26,075 bases of DNA from Sutterella sp. (GTDB taxonomy: Bacteria > Pseudomonadota > Gammaproteobacteria > Burkholderiales > Burkholderiaceae_F): contig JAHHRF010000025.1 of assembly GCA_020025955.1 (NCBI GenBank), positions 1 to 26,075 of the forward strand. Direction: 5' to 3'. This document shows, piece after piece, positions 7,227 to 15,682 of the stretch. Every line of letters begins with the position of its first letter. Within the stretch, counting starts at the first letter, position 1. The notes beneath the pieces were generated by a model that worked only from the letters and a program-made list of their open reading frames with translations, made no database searches and was not told the DNA's origin. The translations under genes and the position numbers were made by a program.

Positions 7227-7253
7227 TCGTCAGGTCTAGTCGGTAAAAGACAA

Positions 7254-7294
7254 AAATCCCGTTACGCTTTCGAGCGTAGCGGGATTTCTTTTTT
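7254..7294 (+). terminator. Strong terminator of the tetraheme cytochrome gene
   Basis: A 15-bp stem (7254-7268 with 7273-7287, one G-U) closes on a TTCG tetraloop and is followed by a T-rich tract ending in six T (7289-7294). Confidence 0.93.
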
Positions 7295-7409
7295 GCGCGG
7301 TATCCTCGTCTAATATTGGTTAAAATTACGGGAATATGTTGCAAATTTTGGGGATTGCTCGCGTCTCAAAGCGCTCCTCCTTTCTCCCCTCCTTTTTTCG
7401 GAAACGCTC

Positions 7410-10118
7410 ATGGCTGAAACGATTTACCGCAAGGACTATCAGGCACCGTCCCATTGGGTGGACACGGTTCGTTTGGAGTTTGACTTAGATCCCGAATCGA
7501 CCTCGGTTACCAGTACCTTGTCGGTGCGTCCTAACCTTGATCTGGACACGCCCCAATTTGATTGGGTTTTAAACGGTGAATCGCTCACCCTGGTGTCGGT
7601 GGCCTTAAATGGGACGCCGCTCCCGGAGACTGCCTACACGTTAACGGATGAGTCGCTGACGCTTCACAACATTGTGGAACCCTGCGAAGTCACCATCGTG
7701 AACCGCTTTAGCCCGCAAGCCAACACGGCCTTGCAAGGGATCTATGTCTCGGGCGAAAACTTAATGAGCCAGTGCGAGAGCCAAGGGTTCCGTCGCATTA
7801 CGTACTATCCGGATCGCCCGGATGTGCTCGCTCGCTTCAAGGTAGTGATTCGTGCTGAGAAGCGCCGCTATCCTGTGCTGCTTTCCAACGGTAATCCGTC
7901 GGATGCCCGCGACTTGGATGACGGTCGTCATGAAGTCGTTTGGACCGACCCCTTCCCGAAGCCCAGCTACCTCTTTGCCTTGGTGGCCGGTAACCTCGTT
8001 TGTCAGCGTGAACTCTTTGAACTCAAAGACGGGCGCAATGCCACGTTGGAAGTGTGGGTGGAGCCGCGCGACTTGGATAAGACCGCGCACACGATGGAAA
8101 GCTTGAAGAAGTCCATCCGTTGGGACGAAGAGCGTTTTGGCCTCGAATTAGACTTGGATGGCTTCCGCATTGTGGCCACCCAGGACTTTAACTTTGGTGC
8201 CATGGAAAATAAGGGCCTTAACATCTTTAACGCCCGTTACGCCTTAGCCAACCCCAAGGTCGCCACCGACCAGGACTACGCCAACATTGAAAGCGTGGTG
8301 GGCCATGAATACTTCCACAATTGGACGGGGAACCGTATCACGTTGCGTGACTGGTTCCAGTTAACGCTCAAAGAAGGCTTAACGGTTTTCCGCGATCAAG
8401 AGTTCTCGAGCGACATGCTGGGCGAAGAATCCGCCCGTGCCGTGGAACGCATTAAGAACGTGATCGCCCTTCGCCAGAGCCAGTTCCGTGAAGACGCCAG
8501 TCCCATGGCGCACCCGATTCGTCCGGAAAGCTACCAGAAGATTGATAACTTCTACACGGCCACCGTCTACGAAAAGGGCGCGGAAGTCATTCGTCTTTTG
8601 CAAACCCTCTTAGGGTGGGAAACCTTCCGTAAGGGCTTTGACGACTACATCCAAACCAATGATGGGAATGCCGTCACCTGCGAAGCCTTCTTGGAAGCGA
8701 TGGAACGCGCCTCGGGTCGTGACTTAAAGCAATTCAAGCGCTGGTACAGCCAAGCTGGCACCCCGCGCGTCACCGTCATGACGGACTTTGATCCGAAGAC
8801 GGGGAATTACACCTTACAGGTGTCGCAGTCCACACCTGCAACGCCCGGCCAAAGCGTCAAAAAACCCTTCTTGATTCCGTTCCCGGTGAGCTTTATGAGT
8901 GAGACGGGCGATCCCTTGCCGGTGCGCTTAGTGGGTGAAACGACGGCGTCAACTGACAAGCGCCTCTTTGAACTCACCGAAGAGCGTCAAACCTTCGTCT
9001 TTACGGGGTTTGACCATGAGCCCGTGTTGAGTCTCAACCATGGCTTTGCGGCGCCCATCCAGCTCGAAATCGCCTTAAACGACACCGAAGGCGGGATGAC
9101 GGCCGAACAAAAGACCGACAAGCACCGTGCCCTTCAGGCGCGCTTTGAGCGTGATGCCTTTGTGCGTTGGGACGCGTTAAACCAGTTAATGCTCCAGTCC
9201 TTGCGTGAACTCATCATTCACGATATCCCGGGGCACCATGCCGAACCCATCTCGCGCACCTTGATGGATGCGTTTGATGGCGTGATTAATGACGCCACGA
9301 TTTCGCCCGCTTACAAGGCCCTTTTGATGACGTTGCCCTCGGAAACCTTAATCGGGGACAGCCTCACCTTAATCGACCCGCAGGCGGTGGCGCATGCCCG
9401 TCAACGTGTTCGCACGGAGTTGGGGAGCCGCTATTCCACGAGCTTAAATGAATTGGTGGAAGCCAATTTGACGCGTGGGGACTATTCGCCCGATGCCGAG
9501 AGCGCTGGGCGCCGTAGCTTAGTGCGTGTGGGCTTGGATTACTTGATGGCGGCCACCGACAAGCACGGGCAGTTGTTGGCCTGCGAATTAGCCGAAAACG
9601 CCACCAACCTCACGGACCGCTTAACGGGGCTCACGATGGTCAATCAGACGCGCTTACAGCGCAAGAACGACCTTTTATTGAAGAGCCTTCGTGAGTGGAT
9701 GAGCGAACCCTTACTCTTAAACAAGTGGTTAGCCATCATTGCTGGGGGCCCCAGCATGGTGGGTGAAGACCCCGTGGTCGATCGCGTGCGAGAGTTGGTC
9801 AATTGCGCCTTTGTCTCGCTCAAGAACCCCAACAACGTTTACGCCTTGGTGTTGACGTTCTTTATGAATAACCCGGCGGAATTCCACCGCTTAGATGGCC
9901 AGGGCTATGCCCTCTGGTTGGAATTATTGGAAAAAACCGATAAGCTCAACCCGCATGTGGCGGCACGCATTGCGCGTACGCTCGAAAACTGGCGTCGTTA
10001 TACGCCGGCACTGGCTGATCAGATGTATATGGTCCTCAATGATGTGCTCACCCGTCGTGATGAATTCTCGCCGGGCGTCATTGAAATCGTGGACAAAGCT
10101 CTTAACAATCCCCTTTAA
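7410..10118 (+). CDS. pepN: Aminopeptidase N (M1 family)
   Basis: PepN is a cytosolic zinc aminopeptidase that removes N-terminal residues from peptides during protein turnover. The 902-residue product is slightly longer than E. coli PepN (870). The exopeptidase motif GAMEN is at 263-267. The zinc site is HEYFH at 299-303, with the third ligand Glu322 in LKEGLTVFRD. Both match E. coli positions closely (H297, H301, E320). The C-terminal helical domain is complete. GGA lies about 6 bases before the ATG. fbp follows 14 bases after the stop, so the two are probably co-transcribed. Confidence 0.97.
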   Translation: MAETIYRKDYQAPSHWVDTVRLEFDLDPESTSVTSTLSVRPNLDLDTPQFDWVLNGESLTLVSVALNGTPLPETAYTLTDESLTLHNIVEPCEVTIVNRFSPQANTALQGIYVSGENLMSQCESQGFRRITYYPDRPDVLARFKVVIRAEKRRYPVLLSNGNPSDARDLDDGRHEVVWTDPFPKPSYLFALVAGNLVCQRELFELKDGRNATLEVWVEPRDLDKTAHTMESLKKSIRWDEERFGLELDLDGFRIVATQDFNFGAMENKGLNIFNARYALANPKVATDQDYANIESVVGHEYFHNWTGNRITLRDWFQLTLKEGLTVFRDQEFSSDMLGEESARAVERIKNVIALRQSQFREDASPMAHPIRPESYQKIDNFYTATVYEKGAEVIRLLQTLLGWETFRKGFDDYIQTNDGNAVTCEAFLEAMERASGRDLKQFKRWYSQAGTPRVTVMTDFDPKTGNYTLQVSQSTPATPGQSVKKPFLIPFPVSFMSETGDPLPVRLVGETTASTDKRLFELTEERQTFVFTGFDHEPVLSLNHGFAAPIQLEIALNDTEGGMTAEQKTDKHRALQARFERDAFVRWDALNQLMLQSLRELIIHDIPGHHAEPISRTLMDAFDGVINDATISPAYKALLMTLPSETLIGDSLTLIDPQAVAHARQRVRTELGSRYSTSLNELVEANLTRGDYSPDAESAGRRSLVRVGLDYLMAATDKHGQLLACELAENATNLTDRLTGLTMVNQTRLQRKNDLLLKSLREWMSEPLLLNKWLAIIAGGPSMVGEDPVVDRVRELVNCAFVSLKNPNNVYALVLTFFMNNPAEFHRLDGQGYALWLELLEKTDKLNPHVAARIARTLENWRRYTPALADQMYMVLNDVLTRRDEFSPGVIEIVDKALNNPL

Positions 10119-10132
10119 TTTTTTGGAAACGC

Positions 10133-11134
10133 ATGATGTCTGCTATGACTCTCCAACAATTCCTTTCGCGCGAAGTTCAGTTTGGCGCGATGGATCCGAA
10201 GCTCCCGCCGGTGATCTTAAGCATCACCGACGCGTGCAAAACCATTAGCCACAAGGTCCGTCAGGGGGCCTTGGCGGGTGTCTTAGGGATGGCCGGGACG
10301 GAAAACGTTCAGGGCGAAGACCAAAAGAAACTCGACGTGATCAGTAACGACATCTTTGTCGAGGCGTTGTGCGCCTCGGGTCAGGTTTGCGGTTTAGCCA
10401 GCGAAGAAGTCCCTGAAGTCATTTCGGTGCCGGCGGACTATCCGATTGGCCCTTACTTGGTCGCCTTTGACCCGTTGGACGGCTCTTCCAACATCGACAT
10501 CAACGTTTCCATCGGTTCCATCTTCTCGATCACGACCGCCGTGCGCCCGAAGCGTGAAGCCGTTGAAGCCGACTTCTTGCAGCCGGGTAACCGCCAGGTG
10601 TGTGCGGGTTACGTCATGTACGGGCCGCAGACCCAGTTGGTCTTTACCTTAGGGAAGGGCGTGTTGATGTTTACGCTCGATCCCAACACCGGCACCTTTG
10701 TGCTCGTGCAGGAAAACTTGCGTGTCCCGGCCGAGGCTAAGGAATTCGCCATCAACTGCTCCAACATGCGTCATTGGGAAGCCCCTGTGAAGCGCTACAT
10801 CGATGAGTTGCTCGCCGGCGAAACGGGTCCGCGCGCTAAAAATTACAACATGCGTTGGGTCGCGGCCATGGTCGCCGAAGTCCATCGTATCCTTCAGCGC
10901 GGTGGCATCTTCATGTACCCGCGTGATAACCGCGATCCCAAGAAAGCCGGCAAGCTTCGCTTACTTTACGAAGCCAACCCGATGGCTTTCTTGATGGAAA
11001 ACGCCGGGGGCCGCGCCACGAACGGTCACATGCGCATTCTTGACATCGAACCTGAAAGCGTCCACCAGCGTGTGGCCGTCTTCTTGGGGGCGAGTGAAGA
11101 AGTCGATACGGTGACGGGCTACCACGCTCAATAA
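10133..11134 (+). CDS. fbp: Fructose-1,6-bisphosphatase class I
   Basis: Fbp hydrolyses fructose-1,6-bisphosphate to fructose-6-phosphate, a committed gluconeogenic step in the cytosol. The 333-residue product has the class I metal-site signature FDPLDGSSNIDINVSIGSIFS (Asp113 and Asp116). Later it shows the substrate-site segment MRWVAAMVAEVHRIL and GGIFMYPRDNRDPKKAGKLRLLYEANPMAFLMENAGG. Two consecutive ATGs (10133 and 10136) could start it, and GGA at 10125-10127 fits either. It is tightly linked to pepN and ends at a strong terminator. Confidence 0.97.
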   Translation: MMSAMTLQQFLSREVQFGAMDPKLPPVILSITDACKTISHKVRQGALAGVLGMAGTENVQGEDQKKLDVISNDIFVEALCASGQVCGLASEEVPEVISVPADYPIGPYLVAFDPLDGSSNIDINVSIGSIFSITTAVRPKREAVEADFLQPGNRQVCAGYVMYGPQTQLVFTLGKGVLMFTLDPNTGTFVLVQENLRVPAEAKEFAINCSNMRHWEAPVKRYIDELLAGETGPRAKNYNMRWVAAMVAEVHRILQRGGIFMYPRDNRDPKKAGKLRLLYEANPMAFLMENAGGRATNGHMRILDIEPESVHQRVAVFLGASEEVDTVTGYHAQ

Positions 11135-11149
11135 GTCACCCCCATGACG

Positions 11150-11186
11150 AAAGGGATTGTTCCTGCGAAGGAGCAATCCCTTTTTT
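11150..11186 (+). terminator. Strong terminator of pepN-fbp
   Basis: A 14-bp stem (AAAGGGATTGTTCC 11150-11163 with 11170-11183, one G-U) encloses a 6-base loop and is followed by a T-run. Confidence 0.93.
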
Positions 11187-11191
11187 CTTGT

Positions 11192-11228
11192 GCCAAAGAA
11201 AAAGCAGCCCGATGAGACTGGGCTGCTT
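11192..11228 (-). terminator. Terminator of the LapA-like gene
   Basis: AAGCAGCCC (11202-11210) pairs with GGGCTGCTT (11220-11228). Read on the minus strand the stem is followed by TTTTTCTTT. It sits 11 bases after the minus-strand gene, back to back with the fbp terminator. Confidence 0.85.
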
Positions 11229-11239
11229 CTTCGAGACCG

Positions 11240-11821
11240 TTAGATCAAATCACGAAAGATTTCTTTTTTCTGATTGTCGTCGTCCGTTTCGGGCTTTTCT
11301 GCCTTTACGGCCATCGGACGGCTCTTCACTTCCGCCTTCAGGGCTTCGACCCCTTCCTTAAAGGCATGGTGGTCTTCGCGGCTCAAGGTTAAAAGGTCCG
11401 CCTTCAAGCCTTCCAACAAGGCCTTATTGGCTTCAACGCCGTCACGCAAACTCACCAAGCTTTCTTCGGTGCGCGTTGCCACCAAGCTTTCCAAGTTTTC
11501 CATGCGGGTCATCAATTCTTTCTTCGCTTCGGCCAAGCGGCTCTTTTCCGCTTCGTCGGCTAACTGGCGAGCCTGACGGGCTTCACGCGAGGCGGCACGG
11601 ATTTCCATGCTCAAGCCCGCTTGCTGGAGCACGATGTAGCCCAGTAAGAAAAAGATCACTAAGGCAAAGATCGCAACCACAACGGTACCCAAGGGCAAGG
11701 TCATGTGGGTAAAGAGCAAGTTGACGTTTTCAACTGGCGCATTAATCAATTCCCAATTGATCCCAAGGAAGACGGTCACAACAATGACCAGAAGGGTGAG
11801 GATAATCGTACGAAGCTTCAC
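11240..11821 (-). CDS. LapA-like (DUF1049) inner-membrane protein with coiled coil
   Basis: The 193-residue product starts at GTG, with GGAG 7 bases upstream. It has two hydrophobic segments (about 4-26 and 43-66) separated by a short periplasmic loop containing NWELINAPVENVNLLF, which matches the LapA/DUF1049 layout. After that comes a long charged helix rich in Glu, Lys, Arg and Ala (about 75-160), predicted coiled coil, and an acidic tail. LapA-type proteins are linked to envelope and lipopolysaccharide assembly. Here the much longer cytoplasmic coiled coil may be a scaffold. The role is inferred. It is monocistronic, with its own terminator. Confidence 0.75.
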   Translation of the reverse strand: MKLRTIILTLLVIVVTVFLGINWELINAPVENVNLLFTHMTLPLGTVVVAIFALVIFFLLGYIVLQQAGLSMEIRAASREARQARQLADEAEKSRLAEAKKELMTRMENLESLVATRTEESLVSLRDGVEANKALLEGLKADLLTLSREDHHAFKEGVEALKAEVKSRPMAVKAEKPETDDDNQKKEIFRDLI

Positions 11822-11995
11822 AATACTCTCCGTGAAGAAAATGAGTCAAAGTTAAGCGTGGCGATATCACCTCGCTACCGAATGGTTTCATAATAGCAAA
11901 TAGGACGTGCTTGCGCCCTCTTTCGCACCTTAGGGGTGGTTGACTGGAAACAAGGAAATTTTTCAGCCCCTTCATGCGGTAATCGCCCACCTTTT

Positions 11996-12024
11996 TTGAC
12001 TACCGTCGTCTAACCCTCTATAGT
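11996..12024 (+). promoter_or_regulatory. Strong sigma70 promoter of upp
   Basis: TTGACT (11996-12001) and TATAGT (12019-12024) are separated by exactly 17 bases, each one base off consensus. Transcription should begin near 12031, about 70 bases before the upp start. The bases back to the LapA-like gene (11822-11995) hold no gene. Confidence 0.85.
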
Positions 12025-12035
12025 GTGTGAAGTTT

Positions 12036-12067
12036 AAAAAGCCCGTCGATCTCGTCAGGGGCTTTTT
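12036..12067 (+). promoter_or_regulatory. Terminator-like hairpin in the upp leader (possible attenuator)
   Basis: AAAAAGCCC (12036-12044) pairs with GGGCTTTTT (12059-12067); the 3' arm doubles as a U-tract. It begins only about 5 bases after the predicted transcript start. No plus-strand gene upstream needs it, since fbp already has a terminator. A regulatory stop in the upp leader is therefore a reasonable inference. Confidence 0.6.
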
Positions 12068-12099
12068 CTGTATCTGTTGTGTATATATTTGGAGGCATT

Positions 12100-12753
12100 A
12101 TGCGTACCGATCCTCGTTTCCCGCGACTTCATATCGTCGAACATCCGCTCATCGAGCACAAGATCTCGCTTATGCGTGATCGCAATACGGGCACGCAGGA
12201 TTTCCGCACCTTACTCCACGAAATCGCCTTGTTGATGGGCTATGAAGTCACGCGCGACTTCCCGACGCATTTGGTTGAAATCGATACGCCGATCGAAAAG
12301 ATGAAGGCTCCCTTCCTCGTCGAAAAGGCCCCTGTGATTTTGCCGGTGCTTCGTGCGGGTCTCGGCATGACCGACGGTCTCTTGGCTTTGTTGCCGGCTG
12401 CTCGTGTGGGGCATATCGGTTTGGCTCGTGACGAAAACATGAACCCGATCGAATACATGGTGCGCATTCCTGAAGCTCCGAAGAGCAACCACATTGTTGT
12501 CGACCCGATGCTCGCTACGGGTCACTCCGCTGCCTACGCTGTGCAGCTCTTGAAGGATCGTGGCATTCCTGAAAGCCAGATCCGCTTCATGGCCTTAGTG
12601 GCCGCGCCGGAAGGCTTGGAAGTCTTCTTCAAGCAGCACCCGAACGTTGAAGTGTACTTGGCGGCGCTTGACGACCGCTTAAATGACCACGGCTACATCT
12701 GCCCGGGTCTCGGCGATGCGGGCGACCGTATCTTCGGTACGCTCAAGGAATAA
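12100..12753 (+). CDS. upp: Uracil phosphoribosyltransferase
   Basis: Upp salvages uracil by joining it to PRPP to make UMP. The product is 217 residues from ATG 12100, which has GGAGG 4 bases upstream. The frame extends 7 codons further to a GTG that has no ribosome site. Motifs are the RAGLGM segment (ILPVLRAGLGMTDGL), the PRPP-binding loop VVDPMLATGHSAA, and the uracil-binding C-terminus GYICPGLGDAGDRIFGT. It is monocistronic: its own promoter with a leader hairpin upstream and a strong terminator downstream. Confidence 0.97.
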   Translation: MRTDPRFPRLHIVEHPLIEHKISLMRDRNTGTQDFRTLLHEIALLMGYEVTRDFPTHLVEIDTPIEKMKAPFLVEKAPVILPVLRAGLGMTDGLLALLPAARVGHIGLARDENMNPIEYMVRIPEAPKSNHIVVDPMLATGHSAAYAVQLLKDRGIPESQIRFMALVAAPEGLEVFFKQHPNVEVYLAALDDRLNDHGYICPGLGDAGDRIFGTLKE

Positions 12754-12794
12754 GGCTTAAATCTGACCTCGTCAGACAACGTCTTACTCGACAT

Positions 12795-12832
12795 AACGGC
12801 TTTTCGCTTTAACGGCGAAGGGCCGTTTTTTT
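12795..12832 (+). terminator. Strong terminator of upp
   Basis: AACGGCTTTTCGC (12795-12807) pairs with GCGAAGGGCCGTT (12815-12827) over 13 bp with two G-U, followed by a T-run to 12832. Confidence 0.92.
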
Positions 12833-13163
12833 CGCGTTCAGCTCCACGTGCACAAAAAGCGATTCTTTTGAACACGAGAACTCCATGAAAACCCTTAAAT
12901 TTGCTGAAACTACCCTTATAAGCCCTCTGAAACATACGTAGAGTTAACTATTTTCAAGGGGTTTTAGGCGATGCGGTGCCTAGTCGACCGACTTTTATTT
13001 GATATAGGTCAAAGTAACTAAGTCGGTTTTGACGCACACTAGAGTCAAACGCCAGGGGCTCTCCCTTTTTCAGTCCCACTGGCTTTGGACCAACCCATCA
13101 AACGCGCCCCTCCAAGCCGTGTTTGATTACTCATTACTTCAGTAAAAGAAAGGAAGTCACGCT
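12833..13163 (+). promoter_or_regulatory. Upstream region of the frdC-like gene
   Basis: This 331-base stretch has no credible gene. Its main content is the FNR-like site at 12999-13012 with a flanking inverted repeat, CCGACTT at 12988-12994 and AAGTCGG at 13020-13026. For a class II FNR promoter the -10 would fall on CACACT (13035-13040), 3 of 6 to consensus, with transcription near 13047 and a leader of about 117 bases. Nothing else stands out in 12833-12980. Confidence 0.5.
12999..13012. promoter_or_regulatory. FNR-like box upstream of frdC-like gene
   Basis: TTGAT-ATAG-GTCAA differs from the FNR consensus TTGAT-N4-ATCAA at one base. It is enclosed almost symmetrically by a perfect 7-bp inverted repeat. 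Control of an anaerobic fumarate-respiration gene by FNR is well established in other proteobacteria. Confidence 0.7.
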
Positions 13164-13985
13164 ATGTCGACCCCCGACCAAATGAAATATGCCGATGTCC
13201 CCAGTAAGCAAGAAAACGTATGGGGTGTTGGGCTTAAAGATGCCAAGCGCCAAGGGCGCGGTACCGCTTGCCTCGACGTGGGCCAGTCTGTCACTGGTTT
13301 AATCTTGGGGCTTTTCCTCTTCTGCCATATGGCCTTCACGGGCTCGGTCAACCTCGGCAAGGACGTCTTTGCCAACATGATCGAAACCTCGGGCGGCGCC
13401 TTCTTTGATGGCGTTGAACACATGTGGATGCACGTGGCCTTTGTGGGCTTCATCTTCTTGTGCGTGGCCATTCACGCTTTCTGCGCGCTTCGTCGTTTCC
13501 CGACCTCCTACGCTCAGTTCCGTGACATCAAGGCTCACTACAAGCTCTTGAAGCACGAAGATACGACGCTTTGGATCATCCAGATCACGACTGGCTTCTT
13601 ACTCTTTTTCTTCGTCTTCACGCACGTGGTGCCGATGCTCTTCAATCCGCACGGCTTTGACGTGAATTTGATCGGTGAACACACCTATCACATGGGTATG
13701 GTTTACACCTTCATCTTCCTCGTCATCACGGAACTCCACGGCATGATCGGTTTGTATCGCTTAGCGGTTAAGTGGGACATCTTCGCGAAGAACCCCGAAA
13801 CCAACATGATCGACCAGCGCATGAACCAGCCCGACCGTAAGGGTCTTCGTAAGACGATGCTCTTTGTGGCCCTCATCATGATCGTTTGCGGCACCATCAC
13901 CGGTTACACCAACTATACGATCGGTCAGGACCACCCTGAAGGTCAGCGCTACACCTTACAGGCCGACCAAGCCTGGTGGCACTAA
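13164..13985 (+). CDS. frdC: Fumarate reductase diheme cytochrome b subunit (FrdC, Wolinella type)
   Basis: The 273-residue product is a five-helix membrane protein of the Wolinella-type FrdC/SdhC family, which carries electrons from menaquinol to a FrdAB-type flavoprotein through two b hemes. The candidate heme ligands His55, His104, His154 and His192 are spaced 49, 50 and 38 residues. In W. succinogenes FrdC (H44, H93, H143, H182) the spacing is 49, 50 and 39. The Glu two residues before the last His (TELH, Glu190) matches the conserved Glu180 of the E-pathway. No frdA or frdB follows: two terminators come directly after the stop. AGGA lies 9 bases before the ATG. The catalytic subunits must be elsewhere, or it serves another partner. 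Confidence 0.92.
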   Translation: MSTPDQMKYADVPSKQENVWGVGLKDAKRQGRGTACLDVGQSVTGLILGLFLFCHMAFTGSVNLGKDVFANMIETSGGAFFDGVEHMWMHVAFVGFIFLCVAIHAFCALRRFPTSYAQFRDIKAHYKLLKHEDTTLWIIQITTGFLLFFFVFTHVVPMLFNPHGFDVNLIGEHTYHMGMVYTFIFLVITELHGMIGLYRLAVKWDIFAKNPETNMIDQRMNQPDRKGLRKTMLFVALIMIVCGTITGYTNYTIGQDHPEGQRYTLQADQAWWH

Positions 13986-13996
13986 TCCATGCTCAC

Positions 13997-14036
13997 AAAG
14001 GGGAAGACCTCTCCAGGATAATCAGCTTCCCCTTTT
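13997..14036 (+). terminator. First hairpin after frdC
   Basis: AAAGGGGAAG (13997-14006) and CTTCCCCTTT (14026-14035) form a perfect 10-bp stem with a 19-base loop and only four T. It is probably an auxiliary terminator. Confidence 0.6.
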
Positions 14037-14041
14037 AGCCC

Positions 14042-14074
14042 AACGCCATAAGCCTCGAGCTTGTGGCGTTTTTT
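14042..14074 (+). terminator. Main terminator of frdC
   Basis: AACGCCATAAGC (14042-14053) pairs with 14059-14070 over 12 bp with one G-U. The loop is 5 bases, and six T follow from 14069. Confidence 0.92.
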
Positions 14075-14086
14075 GTTCTCCAAACC

Positions 14087-14129
14087 AAAAAAGGCGCCAG
14101 CTTGGGGTCGATCCCCTAAGCTGACGCCT
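14087..14129 (-). terminator. Terminator of the class I fumarase gene
   Basis: AGGCG, CAGCTT and GGGG (left arm from 14092) pair with CCCC, AAGCTG and CGCCT (to 14129) with small mismatches. The minus strand then reads TTTTTT (plus 14087-14092). Confidence 0.88.
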
Positions 14130-14155
14130 CTCTTTATTTCGCTGCCGTGTCGCGA

Positions 14156-15682
14156 TTAGTTCGACTTCTCAGCAATCTTAATGGACCACACCTTCGGTGC
14201 CGTCACATGAATGGATTCCCCTTCCGAGTCAACCGCCACGGTCACGGGCATATCTTCCACCGTGAATTCGTAGATCGCTTCCATGCCGAGGTCTTCAAAA
14301 GCCACCACACGGCTTTCTTTGATGGATTTACTCACTAAGTAAGCTGCACCCCCGACCGCAACCAAGTAGGCCGACTTGTGGGCTTTAATCGCCTCACAGG
14401 CTTGAGGACCGCGGTCACCCTTACCCACCATGAGACCTAACCCCACGGGTTCGCTCAACATCATGTCCACGAACTTGTCCATACGGGTGGAGGTCGTGGG
14501 ACCGGCCGGCCCCACCACTTCGCCCTTACTCTTCACAGGATCCACCGGCCCCACGTAGTAGATGGCACGGTTGTGGAAGTCCACAGGCAAGGGTTCGCCT
14601 CGCGCGAGCATTTCCTGAATGCGCTTGTGGGCAGCATCACGACCCGTTAAGAGTTTGCCCGTTAAGAGCAAGGTGTCGCCCGGCTTCCAGGTTTGGATTT
14701 CTTCACGCGTGAGCGTATCCAAGTTGATGCGCTTACTCTTGGTGACATCGGGCTTCCAATCAAAGGCCGGGAATTCGTCCAACGAGGGCGGATCCAAGTA
14801 GACGGGACCGTTCCCGTCAAACACCAAATGCGCATGGCGCGTGGCGGCACAGTTCGGAATCAAGGCAACGGGCTTGCTCGCTGCGTGCGTCGGATACATG
14901 CGGATCTTCACGTCTAAGCACGTCGTCAAACCACCCAAACCCTGCGCACCAATCCCTAAGGCATTGACGCGATGGTAGATTTCTAAACGCAACTTATCGA
15001 TGTCGTTTTGCGGTCCCTTTTCCAAAAGATCCAACATGTCCATTTCATCGTTGAGGCTGCGCTTCGCCATGAGCATGGCTTTGTCGGCGCTCCCGCCAAT
15101 GCCAATCCCAAGGATCCCCGGCGGACACCACCCGGCGCCCATGGTTTTCACTTGTTCGACGACCCAGTCCGCGACGTTACCCGAGGGGACCATCATGGCG
15201 AGCTTGGACTTATTTTCCGAGCCACCGCCCTTGGCACAAATTTCAATCTCGAACGTGTCATCCATCACGACTTCGTAATGGACGACCGCGGGCGTATTGT
15301 CCTTGGTGTTTTTGCGTGCGCCCTCAGGGGGATTGACGCAACTCATACGAAGGACATTGTCTTCATCCAAATACGCACGACGAACGCCTTCGTTAATGGC
15401 GTCTTCTAAAGAGCCCGTGAGCCCTTCAAAGCGTACATTTAAGCCCAACTTCACGAAGACCACCGCAATCCCCGTGTCTTGGCACAAGGGGCGCTTGCCG
15501 ATCTGCGCCAAACGCGAATTCTCCAGAATCTGCCCCATGGCGTCTTTCGCCGCCGGGCTTTCTTCGCGGTTGTACGCGGCCACTAAGTGGCGTAAGAAAT
15601 CTTTAGGGTGGTAGTAGCTAACATATTGGAATGCCGCACGGACACTCTCAATGATGTCATCTTGGGTAATGACTTTAGTCAT
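14156..15682 (-). CDS. fumA: Fumarate hydratase class I (Fe-S dependent)
   Basis: This enzyme interconverts fumarate and malate using an oxygen-labile 4Fe-4S cluster. The product is 508 residues from ATG 15682, which has AAAGG 7 bases upstream. The frame extends 14 codons to ATG 15724, but that start has no ribosome site and lies about 10 bases after the predicted transcript start. Three Cys match the cluster ligands of E. coli FumA: Cys67 (RPLCQDTG), Cys186 (GAGWCPPGILG) and Cys278 (IPNCAATRH). Other family segments are KGGGSENKSKLAMM and GIGAQGLGGLTTCLDVKI. The FumA symbol is by family; FumA and FumB cannot be told apart here. It is convergent with the frdC-like gene. Confidence 0.95.
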   Translation of the reverse strand: MTKVITQDDIIESVRAAFQYVSYYHPKDFLRHLVAAYNREESPAAKDAMGQILENSRLAQIGKRPLCQDTGIAVVFVKLGLNVRFEGLTGSLEDAINEGVRRAYLDEDNVLRMSCVNPPEGARKNTKDNTPAVVHYEVVMDDTFEIEICAKGGGSENKSKLAMMVPSGNVADWVVEQVKTMGAGWCPPGILGIGIGGSADKAMLMAKRSLNDEMDMLDLLEKGPQNDIDKLRLEIYHRVNALGIGAQGLGGLTTCLDVKIRMYPTHAASKPVALIPNCAATRHAHLVFDGNGPVYLDPPSLDEFPAFDWKPDVTKSKRINLDTLTREEIQTWKPGDTLLLTGKLLTGRDAAHKRIQEMLARGEPLPVDFHNRAIYYVGPVDPVKSKGEVVGPAGPTTSTRMDKFVDMMLSEPVGLGLMVGKGDRGPQACEAIKAHKSAYLVAVGGAAYLVSKSIKESRVVAFEDLGMEAIYEFTVEDMPVTVAVDSEGESIHVTAPKVWSIKIAEKSN

